DNA from: Actinomycetota bacterium
GTDB taxonomy: Bacteria > Actinomycetota > Thermoleophilia > Gaiellales > Gaiellaceae
DNA: 5,267 nt
Assembly: GCA_005883245.1 (NCBI GenBank)
Contig: VAXT01000157.1
Span: forward strand, 1-5,267
Direction of reading: 5' to 3'
The notes beneath the pieces were generated by a model. That model was not told where the DNA came from. It searched no databases and saw only the letters and a list, made by a program, of their open reading frames with translations. Shown one piece after another: positions 5,227-5,267 of the stretch (positions within the stretch are counted from its first letter, which is position 1; each line of letters begins with the position of its first letter). The position numbers were made by a program, and so were the translations under genes.

Positions 5227-5267
5227 CTCACCGACTCCTGGCCGGCAGAAAACGTGGCCGTTGCGGC
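5227..5267. other. Right-edge sequence with no recognised feature
   Basis: These 41 bases lie upstream of the GCS2 promoter. No start, coding frame, hairpin or RNA gene could be recognised in them; they may be spacer or the end of a neighbouring gene. Confidence 0.5.

Noticed and set aside
1..5267. tRNA or rRNA genes, CRISPR arrays, insertion sequences, attachment sites
   Set aside because: No cloverleaf, regular direct repeats, transposase motifs or flanking duplications were seen on either strand.

Overview
The window is GC-rich, with strong G/C preference at third codon positions, few gaps, overlapping genes and no recognisable mobile DNA. Together with the protein families present, this suggests a high-GC actinomycete. 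The ECF sigma factor, single-pass membrane propeller protein and secreted propeller protein recall Thermoleophilia (Solirubrobacterales/Gaiellales) from memory; the phylum is fairly safe, the class is inference.

Layout. On the minus strand, reading leftwards from 2773, there is a tight three-gene operon. It encodes an ECF sigma factor (2773-2240), a membrane-anchored protein with a short cytoplasmic N-terminus and a large outer beta-propeller-like domain (2243-1038, overlapping by ATGA), and an exported two-domain peptidase (1059 to beyond base 1). The peptidase fuses a MepA-type (M74) murein endopeptidase domain to an M14 zinc carboxypeptidase domain and is cut by the window edge. Divergently, at 2877-3998 on the plus strand, lies a secreted beta-propeller-like protein. 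Converging on it from the right is a GCS2/YbdK-type carboxylate-amine ligase (5191-3995, minus). The two convergent stop codons share the tetranucleotide CTAG.

Regulation. The 103-bp divergent spacer (2774-2876) holds three copies of one bipartite motif, GGACCT-N16-CGTA. Two are in tandem pointing at the sigma gene and one points at the secreted propeller gene. This has the architecture of an ECF sigma promoter. The simplest reading is that the sigma factor drives its own operon and the divergent gene. The promoters lie so close to the start codons that the transcripts from P1 and P3 would be leaderless or nearly so, and the GCS2 gene shows the same arrangement with a housekeeping-like promoter.

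Proposed system (inference). This may be an envelope-sensing module. A membrane propeller protein would act as a non-zinc anti-sigma factor holding the ECF sigma factor. On release, the cell would make a secreted propeller protein and a bifunctional murein hydrolase that could both cut cross-links and trim the stem peptides. The GCS2 gene probably is not part of the module: it is separately promoted and converges on it.
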